From NCBI RefSeq assembly GCF_016801985.1, contig NZ_JAEVLS010000004.1, forward strand, positions 682,001 to 746,000: a DNA stretch of 64,000 nucleotides, written 5' to 3'. Under the pieces are notes generated by a model. It searched no databases and was not told the origin of the DNA. It was given only the letters and a program-made list of their open reading frames with translations. Made by a program: the position numbers and the translations under genes. The DNA is from Steroidobacter gossypii. GTDB lineage: Bacteria; Pseudomonadota; Gammaproteobacteria; Steroidobacterales; Steroidobacteraceae. Positions 47,110-63,717 of this stretch are shown piece after piece (within the stretch, counting starts at the first letter, position 1; every line of letters starts with the position of its first letter).

Positions 47110-47703
47110 TCAAACCGGAGCGTTCAGTCGTTCCAGATAGCGCGCGATGATATCCACTTCCAGATTCACGCGCGTGCCGGCGCGATATTCGTTCAGCGTG
47201 GTGACTTCGAGCGTGTGCGGAATCAAATTCACAGAGAAGCGCGCGCCTTCGACGTCGTTCACCGTCAGGCTGACGCCGTCGATGCAGACGGAGCCCTTGC
47301 GCGCAATGTAACGAGCGAGCGGCACGGGCGCTTCGAACTGCACTCGAATGGAACGTGCATCGTTGACACGATCGACGACGCTTGCGATGCCGTCGACGTG
47401 GCCAGTGACATAGTGGCCGCCTAGCGGCTGGCCGGCGCACAGCGCCTTTTCCAGGTTGAGTCGCTGGCCGGCGGCCCACTGGCCCAGCGTCGTCACGTTC
47501 AATGTTTCCAAGGAAGCGTCGGCGGCGAAGGCGTCGCCTTCGATGCGCGTCACGGTCAGGCAGCAACCGCTGCAGCTGATGCTGTCGCCGATGGCGACCG
47601 ACTTCAGATCCAGACCGGGTGCGCCGATCAGTAACTCGACATCGCCCCCGCGTGGCGTGACCGCCCGCACTTCGCCGACAGACTGGACTATTCCGGTGAA
47701 CAT
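47110..47703 (-). CDS. ribE: Riboflavin synthase alpha subunit
   Basis: Dismutates two 6,7-dimethyl-8-ribityllumazine to riboflavin. The 197-residue product starts MFTGIVQSVGEV and has two lumazine-binding repeats (ISCSGCCLTVT, and VCIDGVSLTVN), each followed by a GHVDG- or LIPHTLEVT-type block. It lies 37 bases downstream of ribD; the gap carries the 35-base repeated element. Confidence 0.95.
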   Translation of the reverse strand: MFTGIVQSVGEVRAVTPRGGDVELLIGAPGLDLKSVAIGDSISCSGCCLTVTRIEGDAFAADASLETLNVTTLGQWAAGQRLNLEKALCAGQPLGGHYVTGHVDGIASVVDRVNDARSIRVQFEAPVPLARYIARKGSVCIDGVSLTVNDVEGARFSVNLIPHTLEVTTLNEYRAGTRVNLEVDIIARYLERLNAPV

Positions 47704-47711
47704 CTTTTGAT

Positions 47712-47746
47712 GTGACTGATGACTGGTGACTGATGACTGGTCAGAG
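47712..47746 (-). repeat. 35-base dispersed element, copy 2 (ribD-ribE gap)
   Basis: Contains two perfect tandem copies of a 14-mer, GACTGATGACTGGT, at 47714-47727 and 47728-47741, and matches 16676-16710 at 31 of 35 positions. It begins 8 bases upstream of the ribE ATG and reaches into the last codons of ribD, whose stop codon (47741-47743) lies within it. Confidence 0.65.
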
Positions 47747-48991
47747 ACAACGGCGTAGAACCAATCGCGCCTCAGCGCCGATCCGGTCGATGGACTGGAT
47801 TGTATAACGTTGTGCTTGATTCAGCGCTGCTAGCGGCGGAAGCGTCGCCATGGCGCGCGCGTCCGGGCCGAGCAGCATGGGAGCAATGTAGGCAATGATC
47901 TCGTCGGCGAGGCCGAGCTGCAGAACTCGGCCGACCAGCGTGGGGCCAGCCTCGACCAGCACGTCGTTGCACATCCGCCGCCCCAGTTCTCGCAGCACGA
48001 AATCCAGATCGATGCGGCCGAACGGATCCAGCTCGGCCGTGATCACTTGCGCGCCGGCCCGGCGCAATTCGTCCGCAGCGGCATCAACCTTCGCAGAGGA
48101 CGACGCCTGCCCGGCGTCCTCTGAATCTTTCTTTGCAGACGCCAATTCGGCATCGCCGGTGGGTACGGAATTTTCGCTCGCAGAGGACGACGCCTGCCCG
48201 CCCGCGGCGGCCGAAGCATCGGTGCGTGGGCCCGTGCCCGCGCCGGTGAAGATCAATGTTTCTCCGGGCAGCTTCAACATGGCCGCACTCGGCGGCATAC
48301 GCAGCTTGGTGTCGAGCACGACGCGCATCGGCTGACGGCCGAGCATATCGATGGACGGATCGCGCACATTCAACTGCGGATCATCGGCGAGCACCGTATC
48401 CACGCCCGTCAAAACCGCGCTCATTCGCGAGCGCAGCCGCTGCACATCCGCCCGCGCGGCCGCACCAGTGATCCATTTACTTTCGCCGCTGGCGAGTGCG
48501 ATGCGACCATCCAGACTGATCGCGGATTTCACAACGAGCCGCGGCAGGCCGGTGATCATTCTTTTCTCGAAGCCGAGATTCAGCTCGCGCGCCGCCTCTT
48601 CCAGCAAGCCGACCTGCACTTCGATGCCAGCAGCCTCCAATTGACGCACGCCATCGCCGCTCACCTTCGGGTTCGCATCGAGCACGCCGATGACCACGCG
48701 GCGCACGCCGGCGCGAATCAGCGCATCGGTGCACGGCGGCGTCTTGCCATGAAACGAATGAGGTTCGAGCGTGACATACGCGGTCGCGCCTCGAGCCGCA
48801 GCCCCTGCGGCCTGCAAAGCCAGCGGCTCCGCATGCAACTCGCCTGCTTTGCGATGCCAGCCCTCACCGACGATGCGCTCGCCTTGAGTCACGATACAGC
48901 CAACGCAGGGATTGGGCGGCGTGGTGTGACGACCGAGCGAGGCGAGCTCGATCGCCCGCTGCATCATTCGCTCGTCGAAACTCGAAAACAT
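47741..48991 (-). CDS. ribD: Bifunctional diaminohydroxyphosphoribosylaminopyrimidine deaminase/reductase
   Basis: Second and third riboflavin steps. The 416-residue product is longer than E. coli RibD (367). The deaminase part has the zinc HAE motif (ELHAEPLAL), but the usual PCSH site reads EPHSFHGKTPPC: the first zinc cysteine is His78, with Cys87 kept. The reductase part (SAISLDGRIALASGESKWITG, then NDVLVEAGPTLVGR) carries an Ala/Ser-rich insert of about 55 residues with a twice-repeated GQASSSA. It follows nrdR by two bases and ends inside the repeat element ahead of ribE. Confidence 0.9.
   Translation of the reverse strand: MFSSFDERMMQRAIELASLGRHTTPPNPCVGCIVTQGERIVGEGWHRKAGELHAEPLALQAAGAAARGATAYVTLEPHSFHGKTPPCTDALIRAGVRRVVIGVLDANPKVSGDGVRQLEAAGIEVQVGLLEEAARELNLGFEKRMITGLPRLVVKSAISLDGRIALASGESKWITGAAARADVQRLRSRMSAVLTGVDTVLADDPQLNVRDPSIDMLGRQPMRVVLDTKLRMPPSAAMLKLPGETLIFTGAGTGPRTDASAAAGGQASSSASENSVPTGDAELASAKKDSEDAGQASSSAKVDAAADELRRAGAQVITAELDPFGRIDLDFVLRELGRRMCNDVLVEAGPTLVGRVLQLGLADEIIAYIAPMLLGPDARAMATLPPLAALNQAQRYTIQSIDRIGAEARLVLRRCL
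48092..48200. repeat. 22-base direct repeat inside ribD
   Basis: CGCAGAGGACGACGCCTGCC plus CG occurs at 48092-48113 and again, identical, at 48179-48200. The 87-base spacing is a whole number of codons, so the frame is kept, and both copies encode the GQASSSA stretch of the low-complexity insert. It looks like an in-frame segmental duplication. Confidence 0.7.
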
Positions 48992-48993
48992 GA

Positions 48994-49500
48994 CTATTTC
49001 TTCTTGTCGCCGCCCGTCCAGAGCGGCAACTGACCTTCGGTATCGCGCACTCGTGCGCGCATGCGCTCGATCTCTTCCCGAAACGCTTCCACGTCCTGGA
49101 AGCTGCGATACACCGAGGCGAAACGCACGTACGCCACTTCATCCAGCGAGTGCAGCTCTTCCATTGCCATCTCGCCGATCATGCGAGCCGGCACTTCGCG
49201 CTCGCCGAGCGCGCGCAACTTGTGACAGATATGCGCGACGGCGGCATCCAGCCCCTCGCTCGCCACCGGCCGTTTTTCCAGCGCCTTGAGCAGGCTGTTG
49301 CGCAGCTTCTGCTCATCGAACGGCTCCCGGCTGGCGTCGCTCTTGATGATGCGAGGCATGACCAGCTCGGCGGTCTCGAAGGTGGTGAAGCGCTCGCCGC
49401 ACTCCAGACATTCGCGGCGGCGGCGAATCTGCTGCCCTTCGCCCGCCAGCCGCGAATCGATCACCTTGGTTTCCTCGTGATTGCAAAACGGACAATGCAT
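48994..49500 (-). CDS. nrdR: Transcriptional repressor NrdR
   Basis: Zinc-ribbon/ATP-cone repressor of ribonucleotide reductase genes. The 168-residue product has zinc cysteines at 3, 6, 31 and 34 ([19 protein letters not shown]), then an ATP-cone ([19 protein letters not shown]). It lies between glyA and ribD as in E. coli and Pseudomonas. No nrd genes are in the window. Confidence 0.95.
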   Translation of the reverse strand: MHCPFCNHEETKVIDSRLAGEGQQIRRRRECLECGERFTTFETAELVMPRIIKSDASREPFDEQKLRNSLLKALEKRPVASEGLDAAVAHICHKLRALGEREVPARMIGEMAMEELHSLDEVAYVRFASVYRSFQDVEAFREEIERMRARVRDTEGQLPLWTGGDKKK

Positions 49501-49529
49501 AGGCTGCCGAAGAAACCCGTCGTTCCTTG

Positions 49530-50792
<1,263 letters not shown>

Positions 50793-50898
50793 GGATACCT
50801 CGGCAGTGGGGGCGCCGATTGTACGGGAAACCGGCTGTGCTAGCCGAGGCAGCTGCACTGGAAACGAGCAGCCACGGGCATTTGCAAAGCCCGGGGAG

Positions 50899-51894
50899 TC
50901 AGCGGGCCGCGATTTCCCCGACGGATCCCTGCTGCGCTTGGCTGTCCAGGAATGCGCCGACGACGCCAGTCCACGCCCGAGCCAGGTTCTGGCGGTTGTA
51001 GCCACCGCCGCCCATCCCGACCACACGGCCGTGGCCGAGTTCGTCGGCGATCACGCACAAGCGGGCGGCGGCATGGGCGTGCGCCGCTTCGGTAAATCGC
51101 AAATGGGTGATGGGATCGCCCGCCAGACTGTCCGCGCCACACTGGAGCAGGATGAATTCGGGCTTGCCCGCCAGCAGATATTCCTCGACGCGGGCCCAGG
51201 CCAGGTGGAATTCATCGTCTTCCGCCCCGGGCGCCAGCGGGATATTGAGCTTGGTGCCGCGGGCCGGCCCTGCTCCGGTCTCCTCGGCCCGACCCGTGCC
51301 CGGATACAGATATCGGCCATCCTCATGCAGGTCGGCGAACAGCAGGTCCGGGTCGTCCTCGAAGGCATAGAACACGCCGTCGCCATGGTGAGCGTCGATA
51401 TCGACATAAGCGATGCGTTTGAGCTGGTGCTTGCGTCGCAGGTAATGAACCGCGACACCGCAATCGTTGAAGACACAGAACCCCGCGGCTCGCTCGGGAG
51501 CGGCATGGTGCAGACCGCCGATGGGAATGAAGGCGCGCCGCGCCGTGCCGGCCATGACCGCCTCGACCGCGGTCAAGGTGCCGCCCACGACATGGCTGGC
51601 TGCCTCGTAGACGCCGCGAAATGCCGGCGTGTCGCCTGCGTCCAGATAGCCGTGACCCGTCACTGAACGCTCACGAACCAGGTCCACATAGGCCGCGAGA
51701 TGGAACCATTCCAGTTCTTCGCGAGTGGCTGGACGCGCACTGGCCCGAAGCACTCGCCCATCCATGCCGCGCTTGTGCAACTCGCGCATGAACGCTTCGT
51801 GCCGATCGGTCCCAAACGGGTGTCCGTCGCCAAAACCATAGCGCGCGATTTCGTCCCCCGACACGAGCAGGACACGACAGGTGGGGTCGTTCAC
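50899..51894 (-). CDS. Histone deacetylase family amidohydrolase (AcuC-like)
   Basis: Zinc-dependent deacetylase fold, 331 residues. Bacterial members deacetylate proteins such as acetyl-CoA synthetase, or polyamines. It shows [18 protein letters not shown] with the catalytic His pair, [11 protein letters not shown] with metal ligands, the third-ligand region GADSLAGDP, and MGGGGYN. The start is probably GTG 51894 ([15 protein letters not shown]); the frame is open to 51993. It lies between glyA and the mrp operon, 107 and 124 bases away. The substrate is not predictable. Confidence 0.85.
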   Translation of the reverse strand: MNDPTCRVLLVSGDEIARYGFGDGHPFGTDRHEAFMRELHKRGMDGRVLRASARPATREELEWFHLAAYVDLVRERSVTGHGYLDAGDTPAFRGVYEAASHVVGGTLTAVEAVMAGTARRAFIPIGGLHHAAPERAAGFCVFNDCGVAVHYLRRKHQLKRIAYVDIDAHHGDGVFYAFEDDPDLLFADLHEDGRYLYPGTGRAEETGAGPARGTKLNIPLAPGAEDDEFHLAWARVEEYLLAGKPEFILLQCGADSLAGDPITHLRFTEAAHAHAAARLCVIADELGHGRVVGMGGGGYNRQNLARAWTGVVGAFLDSQAQQGSVGEIAAR

Positions 51895-52018
51895 GGCGGA
51901 AGCACCCGGGCGGCGGACATCGGATCCTGCGAGGAATGTTTGGTAAGGCTCACTGTACCCGGAAATTCGCTGCGAGATCCACACCGGCGTCACTACGCAG
52001 CGCGGCGAGCTGGCCCGT

Positions 52019-52336
52019 TTACTTGCGAGGCGGCTTGGTTCGTTTGATCGCGGCCTGCATCAGCACGATCATGGTGATGGGCGCGGTGAACACCATGAAC
52101 ACCGTGATCAGCAGTTCATGAATGACGGGCCGATGCGCCAGGGCCGAGGCGATCAGCATCGAAGCCAGCAACACGCAGCCCACGCCGAGACTGTTGCCCA
52201 TCGAAACGCTGTGGATGCGCATGAAGAAATTGGGCAGGCGCAGCAGGCCGATCGAACCGATCAACGTGAGCAATCCGCCAACGATCAGCAGTACGGCGGC
52301 GGGCAAGGCTGCCCACAACGGAAGCTCCGGCATCAT
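52019..52336 (-). CDS. mrpG: Mrp cation/proton antiporter subunit G
   Basis: Small membrane subunit of the multi-subunit Na+(K+)/H+ antiporter. The 105-residue product has three hydrophobic segments and the family signature GLLRLPNFFMRIHSVSMGNSLG. The ATG overlaps the mrpF stop by four bases. It is last in the operon. Confidence 0.93.
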   Translation of the reverse strand: MMPELPLWAALPAAVLLIVGGLLTLIGSIGLLRLPNFFMRIHSVSMGNSLGVGCVLLASMLIASALAHRPVIHELLITVFMVFTAPITMIVLMQAAIKRTKPPRK

Positions 52337-52614
52337 GGCTCGATGACCTCGCCTCGATATAGAAACATCGCCAGCGACGCCGAGCCGACGAAGCCGAACA
52401 ACGCGATCAGCATGGCGACTTCGAAGTGCACGCTGGACGTCCAGCGCACCCCGAACAGCAGCAGCGTGAGCATGCCGTTGATATAAAGCGTATCGAATGC
52501 GAGCACGCGGTCCTGCGCGGTCGGACCTCGCATGATGGCGATGGCAGCATTAACCATCGCCACCGCGAAACACAGCTGCGCGAACCACACCGCCGCGTTC
52601 ACCATGGTGCTCAT
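52333..52614 (-). CDS. mrpF: Mrp cation/proton antiporter subunit F
   Basis: A 93-residue subunit with three membrane helices and the conserved RGPTAQDRVLAFDTL loop. The start (ATG 52614) overlaps the mrpE stop and its own stop overlaps mrpG, so translation is coupled on both sides. Start sites further upstream are in the mrpE shadow. Confidence 0.93.
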   Translation of the reverse strand: MSTMVNAAVWFAQLCFAVAMVNAAIAIMRGPTAQDRVLAFDTLYINGMLTLLLFGVRWTSSVHFEVAMLIALFGFVGSASLAMFLYRGEVIEP

Positions 52615-53107
52615 TCGGAGCGCTCCCCTTCGAAGATCTGGATGAGTGGCCGCTCGTAACGGGTTTTGATGGTTCGGATCCACGCGTCCGGATCCTGCAG
52701 ATCGAGCACGTGCAATCTCAGCATCGAGGAGTCCTTGGCCAGGCCCGACCAGACGGTGCCGGGGGTGGCCGTCAGGATCATGGCCAGCACCGACAGGCCG
52801 TGCGGGTCGCGCAGGTCCAGCGGGATGTCCAGAAACTCGGACTTCACGGTGCGCCCGCCGGTCAAGCCGAGCACGACCCGGCCCACGGCGATGTTCGACT
52901 TGATGATGTCGATCAGCACCATGAGCGCCAGCCGGATCGCAACGTGCCAGCGCTTGGGGCGCGGCCGCACCGGGCGCAGTTTCTGAAACGACAGCACCAT
53001 GCCGAAGCCCACCGCCAGGCCCAGCAGGATGTGACCCGGCGACAGCGACTCGGTGAGCACCAGCCACAGCACCGCAAGTCCCAATGGAAACAACACCGGG
53101 ATGCGCA

Positions 53108-53111
<4 letters not shown>
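52611..53111 (-). CDS. mrpE: Mrp cation/proton antiporter subunit E
   Basis: A 166-residue subunit; N-terminal hydrophobic segments (about 6-22, 27-43, 60-76) and a soluble C-terminal part with the typical SEFLDIPLDLRDPHG, ILTATPGTVW and HVLDLQDP blocks. Two adjacent ATGs occur at 53111 and 53108. It overlaps mrpD and mrpF by four bases each. Confidence 0.92.
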
Positions 53112-54732
<1,621 letters not shown>

Positions 54733-54736
<4 letters not shown>

Positions 54737-55076
54737 TCCTTCTTCTCCACGCCGTCGACGTGATCGGTGCCGGTGAAGCCGCGCGAGGCGATCAACATCA
54801 CCAGGAACAGCGCGGTGGTCGCGAAGCCGATGACGATGGCGGTCAGCACCAGCGCCTGCGGGATCGGATCGTCATAGCGCGACGCATCGAACGCCGCGGT
54901 CGGATCGATCAACGGCGGCCGGTTCAGCGTCAGACGTCCCATCGCGAAAATAAACAAGTTGGTGGCGTAAGACAGCAGCGCCAGGCCCAGAATCACCTGG
55001 AAGGTACGCGGGCGCAGCACCAGCCACACGCCGCAGGCGCAAAAGATGCCGATGGCCAGAGCGTAGATCAGCTCCA

Positions 55077-55077
<1 letters not shown>
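54733..55077 (-). CDS. mrpC: Mrp cation/proton antiporter subunit C (NuoK-like)
   Basis: A 114-residue subunit with three membrane helices, homologous to NuoK. It shows GLALLSYATNLFIFAMGRL and DPIPQALVLTAIVIGFATTAL. The ATG at 55077 overlaps the last base of the mrpAB stop, and the stop overlaps mrpD. Confidence 0.95.
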
Positions 55078-57974
<2,897 letters not shown>

Positions 57975-58053
57975 CAGGCGCACAGATACATGATCGAACC
58001 GGAGTTGACCAGACGTTTCGATTCAGCAGTTTCGTGCCTCGGCGGCGACGCCT

Positions 58054-58932
58054 CTAACCAGGCACGATCGCCACATCGCAGACCGCGCGCTCGATGGTTC
58101 GGCGTGACACGCTGCCCAACAGAAATTCCGAGAACCACGACCTGCCCTGCTTGCCCATCACGATCAGATTGCTTTGCAGCTCGTCGGCTCGCGTGCAAAT
58201 GGCCACACGGGGATCGCCCAGCTCGACGCGTGATCGAACATCCTTCACGTCCGGAGCGCGCGCCAGGAGCTCGCACAGCGCCGCTTCCGCCTCCAGCTGC
58301 AAGGTATGTCGATAGCTCTTGATCGCCTCCTCGGTCACGCCGGCACTCCGCAGCCGACCTTCGTACGGACTGTCATACGCATGAAAGACGTGCAAGGTGG
58401 CTCGCGGCGCCAGCGCGCGTGCAAACCTCACTGCCTGCAAGGAGCTAGCGGAGAAGTCCACGGGCACCAGCACGCACTCATATGAGAGGGCGGCTTCCTG
58501 CTTCGCGATCAGCAGGGGCGAGCGGACGCGACGAGCGATTCGCTCGGCGCTGGAGCCGAGCAGAAAGTCCTTGGCGGGGTTCAATCCTCTGGGACCCAAG
58601 ACCACCAGGTCCGCATCGGCCGCCACCGCCAGCAACGTGTCGGTGACATCGCCCTCCTCGATCCGACACTCGGCGGTGGGCCCGCCCGCCTTGGCGACAT
58701 CTTCGGCGAGCGACTGCACGGCTTGCGTGGCTTCGGCGATCATCGCGGCGCCGATCGGCGGGGCGGTCGGCAACAGCTTCTGCAGAGCATTGGCCGAGGC
58801 CGCGTTCACAACGTGCAACAACTGCAGACTGGCGTCGTGCTCCCGCGCGAGCCTGCCGGCCCGTAACGCTGCGCGGTGCGCATACATCGACAGATCGGTG
58901 GCGGCGACGATCTTCCGGATTGTGGCGCTCAC
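58054..58932 (-). CDS. Tandem universal stress protein
   Basis: A 292-residue cytoplasmic protein with two UspA domains. Domain one starts IRKIVAATDLSMYA and ends GPRGLNPAKDFLLGSSAERIARR; domain two starts YECVLVPVDFSAS and ends MGKQGRSWFSEFLLGSVSRRTI. The ATP-binding G-2x-G-9x-GS pattern is recognisable in both. The start GTG 58932 overlaps the stop of the P-type ATPase gene (GTGA), so the pair is translationally coupled. mrpAB follows 79 bases on. Role: probably sensing ATP or ion stress; inference. Confidence 0.88.
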   Translation of the reverse strand: MSATIRKIVAATDLSMYAHRAALRAGRLAREHDASLQLLHVVNAASANALQKLLPTAPPIGAAMIAEATQAVQSLAEDVAKAGGPTAECRIEEGDVTDTLLAVAADADLVVLGPRGLNPAKDFLLGSSAERIARRVRSPLLIAKQEAALSYECVLVPVDFSASSLQAVRFARALAPRATLHVFHAYDSPYEGRLRSAGVTEEAIKSYRHTLQLEAEAALCELLARAPDVKDVRSRVELGDPRVAICTRADELQSNLIVMGKQGRSWFSEFLLGSVSRRTIERAVCDVAIVPG

Positions 58933-61734
58933 ATACTTTCCTCTCGCAGTGCCGGGCGATAGCCCACGCGCGACGCGGTCTGCCGACGCTGACTGCGCCA
59001 GCGTTGCACAAGTTTCTCCAGTTCCGCCACCACGAACACCAACAGGCCCGCGGCCAACACCCGCCCCCATTCGGCGAGCCCGAGCCCGCTCGAGCCGAAC
59101 ACCGCCTGCAATGGCTCCCAATAGGTGAACAGCAATTGCAGGCTCGCGCAGACCGCGATTGCCGCCAGCACATAGCAATTGCCGAACAGCCCCTCACGAG
59201 ACAGCACCGAGGCGTGAATGAAGCGGCTGTTCAGCAGATAGAACATTTCACTCATCACCACCGCGTTCACCGCCATCGTGCGGGCAGTCTCCAGGGACGA
59301 GCCGCGTTCAATCTCCCACAGGAACAGGCCCAGGGCGCCGATCATCATCAACGTCGACACCATGAGAATGCGCCAGATGAAAAAGCCCGACAGCAGGCGC
59401 TCGCGCGCGTCGCGCGGCGGCCGTAGCATCACGTCGTGCTCCGCCGCCTCGAACGCAAGCGCGAGCCCGAGCGTGCTCGAGGTCACCATGTTGATCCACA
59501 GGATCTGCGCCGCCGTCATGGGCAAGGTCAGCTCGAACAGGATCGCCGCCACCACCACCAGCGCTTCACCGCCATTGGTGGGCAACATGAAAAGAATGAA
59601 CTTCTTGATATTGTCGTAAACGGCGCGGCCCTCGCGGATCGCCCTGCCGATGGTGGCGAAGTTGTCATCCGCGAGCACCATGTCGGCGGCTTCCTTGGCG
59701 GCGTCCGTTCCCTTGCGCCCCATGGCGACGCCGATGTCGGCTCGCTTGAGCGCTGGCGCGTCGTTGACGCCATCGCCGGTCATTGCAGCGATCTCTCCAT
59801 TGGCCTGCAATGCTCGCACCAGACGCAGCTTGTGCTCGGGGCTGGCTCGGGCATACACGTCGATGCCTTGAACCGCCTCACGCAGCGCTGCATCGTCCAT
59901 CACTTCCACTTCGGCGCCGGTGAGCGCAGGCGCGCCGCGACCGATCCCGAGCTGAGCGCCGATCGCCCGCGCGGTATCGGCGTGATCACCGGTGATCATC
60001 TTCACTCGCACACCCGCCGCATGGCACTCGGCCACCGCCGCGATCGCTTCCTCGCGCGGCGGATCAATCATGCCCAACAATGCGAGCAGCGTGCAGCCCT
60101 GCTCGACATCATCGTATGTCACATCGACTTGCGATCGGGCGAGTGGCTTGCGGGCGAGCGCGAGGATGCGCATGCCACGCGCGGCGAGATCGGTAATCTG
60201 GCGCCGCCAATAGTAGGCGTCGACATCCGCCAGGCCATTGCGATCCAGCTGCGCCGAGCACTTGCTCAGGATCACCTCCGGCGCGCCTTTCAGATAAACA
60301 ATCGCGTGGCCGCGATGATCCTCGTGCAGGCTCGCCATGAAGCGGCGCTCGGATTCGAACGGAATCGCATCCGTCCGTTTCATTGCAGAGCGCTCGAGTT
60401 TCGAGCCCGGCCTTGGCGGCAAACGTCAGCAGCGCGCCCTCGGTGGGATCGCCGGCGATGCGCCATGCATTCCGATCCGAATAGAGCGATGCATCGTTGC
60501 ACAGCACGGCGCAACGGACGGTCTCGAGCAGAATCGAATCCTGCTCCGCCGTGATCGGCGCTTCGGAGCAATATATGGCGCCGGTGGGCGCATAGCCGAC
60601 GCCGCTCACTTCGAACACCCCGGACGCGGCGACCATTCGCTGCACTGTCATTTCGTTCTTGGTGAGCGTGCCGGTCTTGTCCGAGCAAATCACCGTGACG
60701 GCGCCCAGCGCTTCGACAGCGGGCAACTTGCGAACAATGGCGTGCCTGCGCGCCATGCGTTGCACCCCCAGCGCCAGGGTGACCGTCATGATGGCCGGCA
60801 ATCCTTCCGGGATGGCCGAAGCCGCAAGCGCAACGACCATCATGAACATCTCGCTCATGCCATGCCCGCGCAACCACACGCCGAGCACGAAGGTCGCGGC
60901 CGAGAGCAGCAGAATGCCGCCGGCCAGCCAGCGGCTGAACTGTGCGATCTGACGGACCAATGGCGTCGATACTTCCTCGACACGCGCGATCATCACGCCG
61001 ATGCCGCCGAGTTCAGTACGCACGCCAGTGCCGACCACCACGCCGGTGGCGCTGCCTGATGCGATGAGCGAGCCGGAATAGAGCATGCTCCGTCGCTCGG
61101 CGAGGACGGCAGACTCAGGCGCCGGCTCCGATGACTTCGCGACCGTCACCGATTCGCCGGTCAGCAGCGACTCGTCGACGCGCAGATTCTTCGCAACGAG
61201 AATGCGCAGGTCCGCCGGAACGCGGTCGCCGGAGGCGACCACGACGACATCGCCCGGCGTCAATGTTTCTGCCGGGACATCGACCCGCTCGCCGTCGCGT
61301 ATCGCCATCGCGTGCGGCGACAGCATCTGGCGAATGGCGTCGAGCGCGGTCTCCGCCTTGCCATCCTGAATGAAGCCGATCACCGCGTTGACGATCACTG
61401 CCGCGAGCAGCACGGCGGTGTCGATCCAATGCCTCATCGCGAGGGTGATGACGGCCGCGGCGAGCATCACGTAGATCAACACATTGTGAAATTGATGCAG
61501 GAAGCGCAGCCAGGCCGGGCGCCGGGCCGGCTCGGGCAGCATATTCGGCCCGAATCGCGCCAGGCGCGCAGCAGCCTCTCGTGCGGTCAGTCCGACGCGC
61601 GCATCCGTGCCCAGCGTCTGCACCACCTCGGTGGATTCTCGTGCGTGCCAGGCCTGGTCGGACTGCGGCGACGGGTGCGTCGTCGGCGATCGGTCGCCCT
61701 CGGCCCACGTTCTGCTCGGTTTCAGAATCCTCAT
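58929..61734 (-). pseudogene. Cation-transporting P2-type ATPase interrupted by a frameshift
   Basis: Two frames together make one PacL-like ATPase of about 930 residues. The first (61734 to about 60390) has the N-terminal cation ATPase domain, TGES near 193, PEGLPA, and the phosphorylation motif DKTGTLTKNE near 352, up to GDPTEGALLTFAAKAGLETRAL. The second (from about 60390, ATG at 60383, to 58929) continues DAIPFESERRFMASLHED, then KGAPE, MITGDHADTA, TGDGVNDAPALKRADIG and the C-terminal helices. Everything essential is present, split inside the nucleotide-binding domain by a +1 shift. It could be a recent mutation, a sequencing error, or recoding. Confidence 0.8.
60370..60410 (-). other. 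Frameshift point in the P-type ATPase gene
   Basis: Reading frame one gives AKAGLETRALCNETDG; reading frame two gives LERSAMKRTDAIPFESE. The family expects DPTEGAL...AAKAGL followed within about 15 residues by IPFESERRFM, so the shift lies between the two, with the second frame +1 relative to the first. No homopolymer run or slippery heptamer is evident. Confidence 0.7.
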
Positions 61735-61951
61735 GGGTCACACACCTTGCCGGCAATCGGCCGGCGGGGGCACTCGGGGAAGCTGCTAGGCGCTAAGGGA
61801 TTCTGAGTGGCCGGTGACCGCGCGGCGATCCGCAAGCGCGCCGATCCCCTGTATCATGCAGGGCCATTTCGGCGCTTGTCGGCTGCCAGCTCTTGTCAGA
61901 TCCGGGGCCGCAGCCACACAGCCACAGGCATAGCCAAGCACAGAGAGTTCA

Positions 61952-63628
<1,677 letters not shown>

Positions 63629-63648
63629 AGCTCTGCCGTCGACCCGCA

Positions 63649-63673
63649 GGCCGCGGCGCGCATGCCCGCGGCC
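63649..63673 (+). repeat. GC-rich hairpin after ettA
   Basis: GGCCGCGG (63649-63656) and CCGCGGCC (63666-63673) are perfect inverted copies with a 9-base loop, 20 bases past the ettA stop. There is no T-run, so a standard intrinsic terminator is not supported; the hairpin may protect the 3' end of ettA mRNA. Confidence 0.4.
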
Positions 63674-63717
63674 GGCGAGCGCGCCTCTCGTCCGCTGACA
63701 TCGGAGGTAGTCAGCTC

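Noticed and set aside
45989-47850. An FMN riboswitch upstream of the riboflavin genes
   Set aside because: The gaps ahead of ribD, ribE and ribB are 2, 37 and 14 bases, too short for an RFN element; none was seen ahead of ribH either.
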